The notes under the pieces: model-generated
The model's database searches: none
What the model was told of the DNA's origin: nothing
The model's input: the letters and a program-made list of their open reading frames with translations, nothing else
In this document: in pieces, positions 8,667 to 17,892 of the stretch
Position numbering within the stretch: the first letter of the stretch is position 1
Layout: each line of letters begins with the position of its first letter
Translations under genes and position numbers: made by a program
Assembly (NCBI RefSeq): GCF_040225985.1
Contig: NZ_JBBPEU010000005.1
Location: 1-64,000, forward strand
Reading direction: 5' to 3'
Length of the DNA: 64,000 bases
Origin: Shimia sp040225985
Lineage (GTDB): Bacteria; Pseudomonadota; Alphaproteobacteria; Rhodobacterales; Rhodobacteraceae

Positions 8667-9650
8667 ATGTTGGCCTTTGTCATTCGACGCATAGGACAAT
8701 CGCTCCTCGTTCTTCTGGTCGTGGGGTTGGTTGCCTTTTCAATGTTCCGGTTCGTGGGTGATCCCATCGACAACATGCTCGGACAGGAACGCACCATCGA
8801 AGATGTCGAGCGTCTTCGGACCCAGCTTGGCCTCGACCAACCCTTTCCGGTTCAATATTACCGTTTCCTTGAAGGGGCCGTGCAGGGCAACTTCGGCGTG
8901 AGTTACCGACAAGGGCGCCCGGTGTCCGACATTCTTTTGGAGCGCGCGCCGGCAACCCTCGAACTGGCGTTTGTGTCGGGGGTTCTTGCCATTCTGGCTG
9001 GTATTGCGCTGGGCGTGTTTACCGCGATCCGACGAAACGGTCTGGCGGCGCATACCGTGATGGCAGCGTCCCTTGTTGGGGTGTCCTTGCCAACCTTCCT
9101 GATCGGCATCCTGCTGATTTATCTGTTCTCTGTTGAGTTGGGGTGGTTACCATCATTTGGCCGTGGAGATACCGTCAAAATAGGTGACTGGTGGACGACA
9201 GGTTTCTTGACCGAAAGTGGGCGCAAAGCATTGATCCTTCCGGCTATCACGCTTGGGCTTTACCAGATGACGCTGATTATGCGACTTGTGCGCTCGGAAA
9301 TGCTCGAGGTGCTACGCCAGGATTATATCCGTTTTGCCCGTGCGCGAGGTTTGCGCAGCCGGGTGGTCAATTTCCGTCACGCGCTCAAGAACACAATGGT
9401 GCCCGTGGTGACCGTGATCGGCCTGCAACTGGGGGCGATCATCGCCTTTGCAATCATCACCGAGACCGTGTTTCAGTGGCCGGGTGTCGGTCTGTTGTTC
9501 ATCAACGCGATCCAGTTCGTCGATATTCCGGTGATGGCGGCGTACCTGATGCTGATCTCGGTCATGTTCGTGGGCATCAACCTGATCGTCGATATTCTAT
9601 ACGTATTCATTGATCCGCGCCTTCGGGTTGACCGGGCAGGGGGGCACTGA
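8667..9650 (+). CDS. ABC transporter permease, DppB type
   Basis: A 327-residue inner-membrane permease with six predicted membrane segments. The first is at residues 10-28 (SLLVLLVVGLVAFSMF), as in DppB. The large periplasmic loop has RLRTQLGLDQPFPVQYYRFL, and the EAA-type loop is RFARARGLRSRVVNFRHALK. It forms the channel with the following permease. Its stop overlaps the next start (TGATGA at 9648-9653). Confidence 0.92.
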   Translation: MLAFVIRRIGQSLLVLLVVGLVAFSMFRFVGDPIDNMLGQERTIEDVERLRTQLGLDQPFPVQYYRFLEGAVQGNFGVSYRQGRPVSDILLERAPATLELAFVSGVLAILAGIALGVFTAIRRNGLAAHTVMAASLVGVSLPTFLIGILLIYLFSVELGWLPSFGRGDTVKIGDWWTTGFLTESGRKALILPAITLGLYQMTLIMRLVRSEMLEVLRQDYIRFARARGLRSRVVNFRHALKNTMVPVVTVIGLQLGAIIAFAIITETVFQWPGVGLLFINAIQFVDIPVMAAYLMLISVMFVGINLIVDILYVFIDPRLRVDRAGGH

Positions 9651-10600
9651 TGACAGACGCACCGATGACAGAACAGGCGCACGACAAGGGGCGCTGGGAA
9701 CGCTTTCGAGAGAGTGACTTTTTCTACGCGTTTAAGCGGTCGCCTGTCGCCATAATCTCTTTTGCAGTGGTTTGCGTTCTCGTTCTCTCGGCGGTTTTCG
9801 CGCCGTGGATCGCGCCGACAAACCCGTTTGATCCATCCAGCCTGAACCTGATGGATGGGTTTACCCCGCCTATGGAACCAAACGCGTTTACCCAGAATAC
9901 GTTCCTGATGGGCACGGATGACCAGGGGCGGGATGTGTTCTCGACCATCCTTTACGGGATGCGGGTGTCGCTGTTCGTGGGTGTCTCTGCGGTTCTTTTC
10001 GCGATGATCCTCGGGATCGTTCTCGGGTTGGTGTCGGGCTATTTCGGGGGGTGGACGGAAACCATCATCATGCGCGTGGCTGACGTGCAACTGACTTTCC
10101 CTTCGATCCTTGTCGCCATGCTGATCTTCGGTGTTGCCAAGGGGATCACACCTGTCGAATACCGCGACCAGATGGCGATCTGGGTGCTGATCCTCGCTAT
10201 CGGCCTGTCGGACTGGGTACAGTTTGCCCGCGTCGTGCGCAGCGCCACGCTGGTCGAGAAAAGCAAAGATTACGTGGCTGCCGCGCAGTTGATCGGGCGC
10301 AGCCCGTGGGTCATCATGACCAAGCATATCCTGCCAAATGCGCTGTCGCCGGTGCTGGTGATCGCGACCATCTCGCTGGCGTTGGCCATCATCGCCGAGG
10401 CAACCCTGTCCTTCCTCGGCGTGGGCGCACCGCCGACGCAACCCTCGCTGGGAACGCTTATTCGCATCGGACAGGGATTCCTGTTCTCTGGCGAATGGTG
10501 GATCCTGTTCTTTCCTGCCTGCACCCTTCTGGCACTGGCGCTCAGCGTCAACCTGTTGGGGGACTGGCTCCGTGACGCTTTGAATCCGAGGCTCCGTTGA
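9650..10600 (+). CDS. ABC transporter permease, DppC type
   Basis: A 316-residue permease of the DppC type. An N-terminal cytoplasmic segment precedes the first membrane helix at about residues 33-52 (VAIISFAVVCVLVLSAVFAP). GTDDQGRDVFSTILYGMRVS is the DppC-like GTDxxGRD signature, and the EAA loop is AAAQLIGRSPWVIMTKHILP. It overlaps the DppB-type gene by one base at its start and the ATPase gene by four bases at its end, so the importer is one transcription and translation unit. Confidence 0.92.
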   Translation: MTDAPMTEQAHDKGRWERFRESDFFYAFKRSPVAIISFAVVCVLVLSAVFAPWIAPTNPFDPSSLNLMDGFTPPMEPNAFTQNTFLMGTDDQGRDVFSTILYGMRVSLFVGVSAVLFAMILGIVLGLVSGYFGGWTETIIMRVADVQLTFPSILVAMLIFGVAKGITPVEYRDQMAIWVLILAIGLSDWVQFARVVRSATLVEKSKDYVAAAQLIGRSPWVIMTKHILPNALSPVLVIATISLALAIIAEATLSFLGVGAPPTQPSLGTLIRIGQGFLFSGEWWILFFPACTLLALALSVNLLGDWLRDALNPRLR

Positions 10601-11571
10601 CCCAACCTGTTCTTTCCATTCGCAACCTGTCGGTCGAAATCCCGACGCGGCAGGGTATCGTCAAACCCGTGGACAGTGTCAGCTATGACATTGGCGCGGG
10701 TGAAATCCTTGGCGTGGTCGGGGAAAGCGGCGCTGGCAAGTCTATGGCCGGCAACGCAGTGATCGGCCTTTTGAATGCGCCGGCCCACATCTCGGGCGGG
10801 GAAATCTGGCTGAACGGCAAACGCATCGACCAACTCAAGGGCGAGGAACTGCGCCGGCTGCGTGGTAAGCAAATCGGCATGATTTTTCAGGATCCGCTGA
10901 CCTCTTTGAACCCGCTTCTGACCGTGGGCGACCAGTTGACCGAAACCATGCTGACCCATTTGTCTATTGGCCGTAAAGAGGCCGAAAAGCGCGCGGTGGC
11001 CGCATTGGAAGAGGTCGGCATTCCCGGCGCGGCCGAGCGGATCGACAGCTATCCGCACGAGTTTTCAGGCGGCATGCGGCAACGTGTTGTGATTGCGCTG
11101 GCGCTGTGCGCCGAACCCAGCCTGGTCATCGCGGATGAACCCACCACGGCGCTGGATGTGTCGGTACAGGCACAAATTATTGCTCTTTTGAAAAAGCTGT
11201 GTCGCGAAAGGGGAACCGCTGTCATGTTGATCACGCATGACATGGGCGTGATTGCAGAAACGGCAGATCGTGTGGCAGTGATGTATGCCGGGCGTCTGGC
11301 CGAGCTTGGCGCAGTACGCGATGTGCTGACTGCGCCGCAGCATCCCTACACGCACGGCTTGATGGCCTCGACGCCGATCGCGTCTCTGGGCAAAACCCGG
11401 CTGCACCAGATTCCCGGCGCCATGCCCCGGCTGCACATGATGCCCGAGGGCTGCGCCTTTCACCCGCGCTGTCCGCATGCGCAGGACAAGTGTCGACACG
11501 CCCCCCTGCCGCCCGTGGTGAATGAGCGGGCGGCCTGCTGGTTTCCCATGACAGAGGAGGAATTCGCATGA
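10597..11571 (+). CDS. ABC transporter ATP-binding protein, DppD type
   Basis: A 324-residue ATPase. Walker A is GVVGESGAGKSMAGN at about residues 40-54, the signature is EFSGGMRQR, and Walker B is PSLVIADEPTTALD. The C-terminal oligopeptide-transporter extension has GCAFHPRCPHAQDKC, a cysteine cluster typical of DppD/OppD proteins. It starts with TTG at 10597, overlapping the permease stop by four bases; this non-ATG start is the only one that keeps the full first beta strand. Confidence 0.92.
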   Translation: MTQPVLSIRNLSVEIPTRQGIVKPVDSVSYDIGAGEILGVVGESGAGKSMAGNAVIGLLNAPAHISGGEIWLNGKRIDQLKGEELRRLRGKQIGMIFQDPLTSLNPLLTVGDQLTETMLTHLSIGRKEAEKRAVAALEEVGIPGAAERIDSYPHEFSGGMRQRVVIALALCAEPSLVIADEPTTALDVSVQAQIIALLKKLCRERGTAVMLITHDMGVIAETADRVAVMYAGRLAELGAVRDVLTAPQHPYTHGLMASTPIASLGKTRLHQIPGAMPRLHMMPEGCAFHPRCPHAQDKCRHAPLPPVVNERAACWFPMTEEEFA

Positions 11572-12536
11572 ACGCCTTTGTCAGCGTCCGCGGCCTGACG
11601 CGGATTTTCGATGTCTCTAGACCTTGGTTGAACCGGGTACTTGAAGGCCGCAAAAAGGCCTATCTAACCGCCGTGTCAGATGTGGATTTCGAGATTGAGG
11701 AAAAGACCACTTACGCCTTGGTCGGCGAAAGCGGTTCGGGCAAGTCCACGATTGGCAAGATGCTGGTCGGGCTGCTGTCATCCACCGAGGGCAATGTCGA
11801 GGTCGAGGGCGTGAACCTGATGACCGAGAAACAGGCCGACAAGGTGTCTGCGGTGCGCTCGAGGATCCAGATGATCTTTCAGGATCCCTATGCTTCGCTC
11901 AATCCGCGCTGGCGGGTGCGGGATATTATTACCGAACCTGTCGCGGCGCAGGGCGGCGATACTAAAGGCCTGGCAGAAAGGTTGCTAGAGCAGGTTGGTC
12001 TGCACGCCTCGGACGCAGGCAAGTTCCCGCACGAGTTTTCCGGCGGGCAGCGTCAGCGGATTTGTATCGCGCGTGCTCTGGCTTCGGAACCGCGCCTGAT
12101 TGTCTGTGACGAACCCACCTCGGCGTTGGATGTCTCGGTTCAGGCGCAAGTTCTGAACCTTATGAGCGACCTAAAGGACGAGTTCGGTCTGACCTACTTG
12201 CTGATTACGCATGACCTGACCGTCGTGCAGCACATGGCCGACAAGATTGGCGTGCTTTACCTTGGACGCCTTGTCGAAGAGGCCGACCCGAAAACTCTGT
12301 TTTCGACGCCCAAGCATCCCTATACGCAGATGTTGTTGGATGCGGCCCCGCGTATGGACGGGTTCGGTCGCGAAGTGCCGCCGCCGCAGGGCGAGATTCC
12401 CGACCCGATTGATCCGCCTTCGGGTTGTGCCTTCCATCCGCGATGTCCGATCGCGACAGACATCTGCCGTCAGGAACGCCCACCGATGCGTCAGCTTTCG
12501 CTGGGGCGGGTTGCCTGTCATCTGGCTGAAGACTGA
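11568..12536 (+). CDS. ABC transporter ATP-binding protein, DppF type
   Basis: A 322-residue ATPase that pairs with the DppD-type protein. Walker A is YALVGESGSGKSTIGK, the signature is EFSGGQRQRICIARAL, and Walker B is RLIVCDEPTSALD. The end has GCAFHPRCPIATDIC, again the family cysteine cluster. An insert near the N-terminus (RPWLNRVLEGRKKAY) is common in DppF-type ATPases. The ATG overlaps the previous stop by four bases. It is the last gene of the importer operon. Confidence 0.92.
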   Translation: MNAFVSVRGLTRIFDVSRPWLNRVLEGRKKAYLTAVSDVDFEIEEKTTYALVGESGSGKSTIGKMLVGLLSSTEGNVEVEGVNLMTEKQADKVSAVRSRIQMIFQDPYASLNPRWRVRDIITEPVAAQGGDTKGLAERLLEQVGLHASDAGKFPHEFSGGQRQRICIARALASEPRLIVCDEPTSALDVSVQAQVLNLMSDLKDEFGLTYLLITHDLTVVQHMADKIGVLYLGRLVEEADPKTLFSTPKHPYTQMLLDAAPRMDGFGREVPPPQGEIPDPIDPPSGCAFHPRCPIATDICRQERPPMRQLSLGRVACHLAED

Positions 12537-12546
12537 GGTCATCGCG

Positions 12547-12572
12547 CGGCGGACTCCGCCGGGTACCTTTTT
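12547..12572 (+). terminator. putative terminator after the ABC importer operon
   Basis: CGGCGG (12547-12552) pairs with CCGCCG (12556-12561) across a three-base loop. GGGTACCTTTTT follows, with five T residues. It lies between the convergent importer operon and the flavoenzyme gene. The T run is set back eight bases, so efficiency is uncertain. Confidence 0.45.
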
Positions 12573-12642
12573 GAGTCCGATACAGAAAAGCCCTGACGCA
12601 AACCCGAGTTTGCGGCACCGTCTTTAATTTGGTTGCGATGCT

Positions 12643-15105
12643 CTATGCCCGAATGTGGGCGCCATTGGTATCGTACGCGGGGGCACCAAGCACTTCGGCG
12701 TCATACATCTCGCCCAGGATTTCCACCTGCAGAATGGTGCCGGGTTCTGCGTGTTTCGCAGCAACATATCCCATGGCTAGGGATTTCCCGACCCTGTGCC
12801 CGTATCCGCCAGACGAAACATAGCCGACCGCAGCACCGTCCTTGAGGATCGCTTCGTCATTGGACACGTCAATGCCGTCCACGTCGATGCTCATGGTGAT
12901 CAGCTTTTGCGAAACGCCAGCCGCGCGTGCGGCTTCGGTCGCTTCTTTGCCGACAAAACCCTTGTTCCAGTTGATGAAGGCATCCATGCCGCTTTCCAAA
13001 GCATTGAAGTCTGGGCGGAACTCCAGGGTCCAGACGCCCCAGCCTTTCTCAAGCCGCATCGACATCAGTGCCCGCGCTCCGTACCAGCGATAACCCAGAT
13101 CTGCGCCGGCCTCTTCGATGGCTTCAGCAAGTCGCAAGAGATATTGGGGTTTGCAATAAATCTCATAACCCAATTCGCCGCTAAACGAGATGCGGTTCAG
13201 GATCACCGGAACACCCGCCACGAAAGTCTGCCGAAGGTCCCTGAATTTCATTGTCGAAATATCGTCGCGCATGACTCGTTGCAACAAGTCGCGGGACTTT
13301 GGGCCGGACAGGGCAATGCCGTGCCAGTCGTCACTGATATTGGCATAGGTTATGTCGGCGGGCAGGTCCCGTTCGAACCACCGACGATGCGCTTCCTGCA
13401 TGGCGCCCGAGCCGAAGAGAATGAAGTGATCTTCAGCCAGACATGCGACAGTGAGGTCGCCATAAAGCTTGCCCTTTGGGGTGAGCATGGGGGTCAGCGC
13501 CAATCGTCCCGGCTTTGGCACAAAGCCCGCCAGTACGCGATCCAGATAGGCACGCGCCCCTGCGCCTTTGAATTCGTGCTTCGAGAAGTTCGCAATCTCG
13601 ATACCGCCCACGGCGTTTTGCACCGCCTGCACCTCGCGGGCGACATAGTCGTGGCTGCGGTTGCGTTCAAACGTTGGTTCCTCATGCGCATCCTCAGGGC
13701 CGTCGGCAAACCAGAGCGCGTTTTCCAGTCCAAACCCCTGACCCATACGCGCGCCTTTGGCGACAAGTCGGTCATAGAGCGCGGTGGTCTTTTGCATCCG
13801 GCCTTTGGGCAGGGTTTCGTTCGGGAAGGTCATAACGAAACGGCGTTCGTAGTTTTCGGATGATTTGACCGTGCCCCAGTCGGGTGTTGCAAATTCGCCA
13901 AAGCGGGCGACATCCATGGCCCAGACGTCGATGGAGGGTTCGCCGTCAATCATCCATTCGGCCATGGTCAGGCCTACACCCCCGCCCTGACAGAACCCCG
14001 CCATGACACCAACAGCAACCCAATAGTTCTTCATACCCGGAACAGGCCCGATCATCGGGTTGCCATCGGGGCCGAACGTGAAGGGACCGTTGATCATGTC
14101 CTTGATCCCCGCTTCGCCAATCGTTGGGATGCGGTCAAAGGACATCTCAAGCCTATCGGCAATGCGGTCAAGGTCGGGCTGCAAAAGCTCGTGCCCGAAA
14201 TCCCACGGTGTACCCTCTACCTTCCATGGGGTCGATTTGGGTTCATAGGTACCCAGCAGCATCCCCTGCCTTTCCTGACGGAAATAGATATTGGCCTCAT
14301 AATCGATCCCTGCCGGCAGCCTTCCGGCCTCACCCATGCTTTCCATGCGATCTTTGATCAGAGGGATGCTTTCCGTAATCAAGTAGTGATGTTCCATCGG
14401 CTGCACGGGCAGGTGAATGCCCGACATGTGGCCGACTTCGCGTGCCCAAAGACCGCCGCAGTTCACAACCTGTTCGGCGTTGATCACTCCTTTGGGTGTG
14501 GTTAGGTCCCATGACCCGTCGGGGCGTTGGGTCATCGCGGTCACACCGCAATGCGTAAAATAATGTGCCCCGTGCACGCGGGCGGATTTGGCAAAGGCAT
14601 AGGTCGCGCCAGACGGATCCAGGTCGCCGTCCTGATCATCCCATAGCGCGGCATAGTAATGTTTGGGATCAATCAGCGGATGTCGTTCGGCAAGTTCCTG
14701 CGGCGAAATGAACTCCTGGTGAAGTCCCATATAACGCGCTTTGGAGCGTTCGCGTTTCAGATAGTCATACCATTCCTTGGTCGAGGCCGCATAGAAACCA
14801 CCGGTGATGTGCAGCCCTACTGAGTGGCCCGATGTTTCTTCGATTTCTTTGTAAAGGTCGATGGTATAGCTCTGAAGGCGACTGATGTTTGGGTCGGAAC
14901 TGATCGTGTGAATTTGTCCCGCCGCATGCCAGCTTGAGCCCGAGGTCAACTCGTCCCGCTCCAGAAGGACAACGTCTTTCCAACCGAACTTGGCTAGATG
15001 GAACAGGATGGAGCAACCGACCACGCCCCCGCCAATCACCACGACTTTGGCATGCGACGGAAGCGGTTTGCCTATGGCGGTTTCGTCTTTTTGAATCTCG
15101 GGCAT
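12643..15105 (-). CDS. FAD oxidoreductase-GcvT fusion, dimethylglycine dehydrogenase-like
   Basis: An 820-residue two-domain enzyme. The N-terminal DAO-type flavin domain has VVVIGGGVVGCSILFHLAK at about residues 22-40. TSGSSWHAAGQIHT follows, the motif whose His carries covalent FAD in dimethylglycine and sarcosine dehydrogenases. The C-terminal half is a GcvT-like tetrahydrofolate domain (LTPMLTPKGKLYGDLTVACL, GELGYEIYCKPQYL). By family knowledge it oxidatively removes an N-methyl group and passes formaldehyde to folate. The ATG at 15105 follows AAGGAGACCCCC. It is 10 bases after the enolase-family gene and lies in the MttB cluster, so the substrate is probably a dimethyl or monomethyl amine made by it (inference). 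Confidence 0.88.
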   Translation of the reverse strand: MPEIQKDETAIGKPLPSHAKVVVIGGGVVGCSILFHLAKFGWKDVVLLERDELTSGSSWHAAGQIHTISSDPNISRLQSYTIDLYKEIEETSGHSVGLHITGGFYAASTKEWYDYLKRERSKARYMGLHQEFISPQELAERHPLIDPKHYYAALWDDQDGDLDPSGATYAFAKSARVHGAHYFTHCGVTAMTQRPDGSWDLTTPKGVINAEQVVNCGGLWAREVGHMSGIHLPVQPMEHHYLITESIPLIKDRMESMGEAGRLPAGIDYEANIYFRQERQGMLLGTYEPKSTPWKVEGTPWDFGHELLQPDLDRIADRLEMSFDRIPTIGEAGIKDMINGPFTFGPDGNPMIGPVPGMKNYWVAVGVMAGFCQGGGVGLTMAEWMIDGEPSIDVWAMDVARFGEFATPDWGTVKSSENYERRFVMTFPNETLPKGRMQKTTALYDRLVAKGARMGQGFGLENALWFADGPEDAHEEPTFERNRSHDYVAREVQAVQNAVGGIEIANFSKHEFKGAGARAYLDRVLAGFVPKPGRLALTPMLTPKGKLYGDLTVACLAEDHFILFGSGAMQEAHRRWFERDLPADITYANISDDWHGIALSGPKSRDLLQRVMRDDISTMKFRDLRQTFVAGVPVILNRISFSGELGYEIYCKPQYLLRLAEAIEEAGADLGYRWYGARALMSMRLEKGWGVWTLEFRPDFNALESGMDAFINWNKGFVGKEATEAARAAGVSQKLITMSIDVDGIDVSNDEAILKDGAAVGYVSSGGYGHRVGKSLAMGYVAAKHAEPGTILQVEILGEMYDAEVLGAPAYDTNGAHIRA

Positions 15106-15115
15106 GGGGGTCTCC

Positions 15116-16291
15116 TTAGTTGAGCGGCAAACGGCGGAAGCGCCCTGGGCTTGCAGGGTCATGGAAATGGTCAAGCGGGCCGTTGTCCAGCAGGTGTTGG
15201 TGCCAATGTGCCAGCGCCGCCCGATCCAGTGTGACGCCAAGGCCGGGGCCTTCCGGCACACGGATCACGTTATTGGTCTGCCGGAAGGGGCCATCTTCGA
15301 TCACGTCACCAACTTGCCAACGGAAAAGGGATTGAGATGGCTCGGTGATCCAGGGCATGGCGGCAGACATATGCAAGTAGCCTGCGGTCGCGATGCCCGC
15401 ATCACCGGAATAGCACCAAAACCCAACGCCCATCGCCTCGCACGCGCCGATAAAGCGGATCGCGCGGGAAATCCCGCCAAGCACAGCGAAGTTGGTGACG
15501 ATATAATCGGGCGCCCCAAGGGCCACGGCCCGGCGAATATCGGGCACATGCGTGGAGATCGGAATCGCGAAATGGCGGCGCAGCTCGGCCATCTCTTCAA
15601 AGGTCGCAACAGGATCTTCATAGTTGCGGATGTCGTAGGGTTCGATCTCGCGGAATATCCGCATTGCGGTGGGCAGCGACCATTGCATATTGCTGTCGAG
15701 CCTCAGCATTGCCTCGGGACCAAGTGCCGTTCTCAATGCCTTGACCGTATCGATCTCCAGCTTTGGATCGCCAAGGATCAACTTGCCTTCGAACATCGTG
15801 CTGCCATAAGTCTCTTGCATTTGAAGGCAGTAGTCGGCAACGGCCTCTGGCGTCATTTCACCGCCTGCGCGAAAGCCAAAATATTCGGTGAAGGGAATTT
15901 CCTTGCGCACGGCCCCACCCAACAACCGATAGAGGGGCTCATTCGCCAGCTTGCCCCGCAAATCCCAGAGGGCGATTTCGATCGCTCCGAATGCTTTGAC
16001 AACGGAACTGTCATCGGTGTTTTGAACGATTTGCCAAGGTGGAACGCAAAGCGCCTCGCAGCCTGCAATGTCCAGAGGATCAGCGCCTACCAGACGCTCG
16101 CCCATGGCCCGGATGGTTTCGACGACATCCACCGAGGGGGCTTCGCCTAGCCCGATCAGACCTTGATTGGTTTCAACCTCGATAATTGTTTTCGATGTGC
16201 CGGGATAATGCCCGCCGGTCCACCACATAGGTTTTTCGAGAGGAATATTGATGGGGGTCGCCCGCAGGCCCGTGATCTTAGTACCAGGCAT
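15116..16291 (-). CDS. enolase-superfamily protein (mandelate racemase/glucarate dehydratase-like), altered active site
   Basis: A 391-residue protein with the N-terminal capping domain and TIM barrel of the enolase superfamily. Residues expected to act are K170 (FEGKLILG), metal ligands D199 (LRLDSN) and E225 (NYEDPV), and the late FWCYSGDAGIATAG block. By a by-eye alignment to glucarate dehydratase the third metal ligand is H248 (ISTHVPD). The catalytic His of the His-Asp dyad appears to be Tyr294 and the Asp to be Asn267. It may therefore be an epimerase or dehydratase acting from the Lys side only, or something new. The start overlaps the MttB-like gene by 14 bases. Confidence 0.82.
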   Translation of the reverse strand: MPGTKITGLRATPINIPLEKPMWWTGGHYPGTSKTIIEVETNQGLIGLGEAPSVDVVETIRAMGERLVGADPLDIAGCEALCVPPWQIVQNTDDSSVVKAFGAIEIALWDLRGKLANEPLYRLLGGAVRKEIPFTEYFGFRAGGEMTPEAVADYCLQMQETYGSTMFEGKLILGDPKLEIDTVKALRTALGPEAMLRLDSNMQWSLPTAMRIFREIEPYDIRNYEDPVATFEEMAELRRHFAIPISTHVPDIRRAVALGAPDYIVTNFAVLGGISRAIRFIGACEAMGVGFWCYSGDAGIATAGYLHMSAAMPWITEPSQSLFRWQVGDVIEDGPFRQTNNVIRVPEGPGLGVTLDRAALAHWHQHLLDNGPLDHFHDPASPGRFRRLPLN

Positions 16292-17798
16292 CGGGTAACT
16301 CTTCTTTGCGTTTGGCGACAAAGGCCAGCAACTCTTCCCGTACACCTTCATCCATTGGCGGTGCTTGATACTCTCGCAGCATTTGGGTCCAACGCTTGAA
16401 TGCGCGCTGGCGCATGTCATTCGACCCGGCATCCTCCCAGCTTTCGACGTTTTCGCTATCGCTCAGTTTCGGTTCGTAAAACGCAGTCTGGTAGTTTCGC
16501 ATCGTATGGGCACATCTCAGAAAATGCCCACCTGCCTCGACTTCTTGATACGCATCGCGGGCACATGCCTCTTCCGAGGTATCCAACCCCGCCGACAGCA
16601 CCTTTTGATAAGAGCCAAGCCGATCTGCATCCATCACCAGTTTTTCAAAGCCGGTACACAACCCGCCTTCGAGCCAACCCGCAGCGTGCAAGACGAAGTT
16701 GGCCCCGGCCAGCATGGTGGAATGCATCGAGTCTGCACTTTCATAGGCGGCTTGGGCATCCTCGACTTTGGATGCGGTCAACGATCCCCCGCAGCGCAGG
16801 GGCAAACCAGCACGACGCGCCAGTTGCCCGATGGCATAGTTCGACATGACGGGTTCCGGCATCCCAAAAGTTGGCGCTCCGGATTTCAGCGACATGGAGG
16901 ACAGGAAGTTGCCTAGCACGAACGGTGCCCCCGGGCGCAACAGCTGCACATAGGCACACACACTCATCGCTTCGGCCATGGCTTGTGCTACGGATGCTGC
17001 CGTCGAAACTGGGCCCATAGCGCCCGAAAGAATGAATGGCACTACGACCATGCCTTGTCCACGGGTGGCATATACCCGCGCCGCTTCGGTCACGACCTTG
17101 TCTACCAACAGCGGAGAATTGGTGTTCACGTTGCCCATGATCACACAGTTCTCTGCCATCACATCAGTCCCGAAAACGATCTCGGCCATATCAACGCTGT
17201 CTTGGGCGCGGGACATTTCGGTGATGGCCCCGAGATGGGGTTTGTCCGACAGGGTCATATGCGCCAGAAGCATGTCGAGGTGCCGTTTGCTGACCGGAAC
17301 ATCGCAGGGTTCGCAGGTGACGAACCCGCCATGGTGCAGCGACGGCAACATGTATGTGAGCCGCACGAGATCTTCGAAGGCCGCCATGTCACCATAGCGC
17401 CGTCCCCCCTCTAGATCGCGAACAAACGGCGCGCCATAGATCGGGGCGAAGACCTGGTTCTGACCGCCAATCACGACCGACCTTTCGCGGTTGCGCGCCA
17501 GTTGCGTGAACGCGCGTGGGGCCTTGGCACAGAGGGAGCGGATCCAATCCGATGGGGCCTTGACGATATCACCGTCGATCACAGCACCTTCGCGCCGCCA
17601 GAGGTCCAGTGCTTCCGGATCATCCCGATAGGCGATGCCGATATCCTGAAGAATCCAGTCCACCTGTTGCTCCAGACGGGTGATCTGTTCTTCGTCGAGC
17701 GGATCGAAGAAGGGAAGCGAGCGCTGGATATAGGGTGCGGCACTGCCGAAAGCCACTTCGTTTCCGCGTGCTCGAACCTGTCTGGACCGTCTTGCCAT
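16278..17798 (-). CDS. MttB-superfamily methyltransferase, non-pyrrolysine type
   Basis: A 506-residue member of the trimethylamine methyltransferase (MttB) superfamily: RSLPFFDPLDEEQITRLEQQ at the N-terminus, then a TIM barrel with GGFVTCEPCDVPVSKRH, GNVNTNSPLLVD and LVMDADRLGSYQKVLSAGLD. There is no in-frame TAG, so it is the pyrrolysine-free type. Characterised members of that type demethylate quaternary amines such as glycine betaine, proline betaine, carnitine or gamma-butyrobetaine, passing the methyl group to a corrinoid protein. No corrinoid-binding protein gene is present in this window. It is the first gene of the minus-strand cluster, divergent from the LysR gene. Confidence 0.87.
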   Translation of the reverse strand: MARRSRQVRARGNEVAFGSAAPYIQRSLPFFDPLDEEQITRLEQQVDWILQDIGIAYRDDPEALDLWRREGAVIDGDIVKAPSDWIRSLCAKAPRAFTQLARNRERSVVIGGQNQVFAPIYGAPFVRDLEGGRRYGDMAAFEDLVRLTYMLPSLHHGGFVTCEPCDVPVSKRHLDMLLAHMTLSDKPHLGAITEMSRAQDSVDMAEIVFGTDVMAENCVIMGNVNTNSPLLVDKVVTEAARVYATRGQGMVVVPFILSGAMGPVSTAASVAQAMAEAMSVCAYVQLLRPGAPFVLGNFLSSMSLKSGAPTFGMPEPVMSNYAIGQLARRAGLPLRCGGSLTASKVEDAQAAYESADSMHSTMLAGANFVLHAAGWLEGGLCTGFEKLVMDADRLGSYQKVLSAGLDTSEEACARDAYQEVEAGGHFLRCAHTMRNYQTAFYEPKLSDSENVESWEDAGSNDMRQRAFKRWTQMLREYQAPPMDEGVREELLAFVAKRKEELPDAWY

Positions 17799-17877
17799 TT
17801 CGCCACTCTCAGAGTTGTTTGAAAAAGGCTAGCGCCTTTGAAATCTCTTGTGACGCTTGAAAAAAGAAATGCTTTGG

Positions 17878-17892
17878 ATAATTTCAAATTAT
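17878..17892. promoter_or_regulatory. LysR-type palindrome in the mttB-lysR divergent gap
   Basis: ATAATTTCAAATTAT is a perfect inverted repeat (7-base arms, one-base centre) and contains the T-N11-A pattern of LysR binding sites. It overlaps the ATG of the LysR gene (17891-17893), so a bound regulator would repress itself. A second inverted repeat, AAAGGCTAGCGCCTTT (17825-17840), lies nearer to the MttB-like gene and could be the activation site (inference). Confidence 0.55.

Noticed and set aside
7047..8699. 550-codon open frame on the minus strand opposite the ABC binding-protein gene
   Set aside because: Its protein is low in hydrophobic order, rich in His/Arg/Asp as expected for antisense of a GC-rich gene, and the plus strand has a clear family match, leader and ribosome site.
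12796..13863. 355-codon open frame on the plus strand opposite the flavoenzyme gene
   Set aside because: Antisense shadow; the minus-strand protein has unbroken family motifs.
15104..16150. 348-codon open frame on the plus strand opposite the enolase-family gene
   Set aside because: Antisense shadow without recognisable domains; the minus strand encodes the superfamily barrel.
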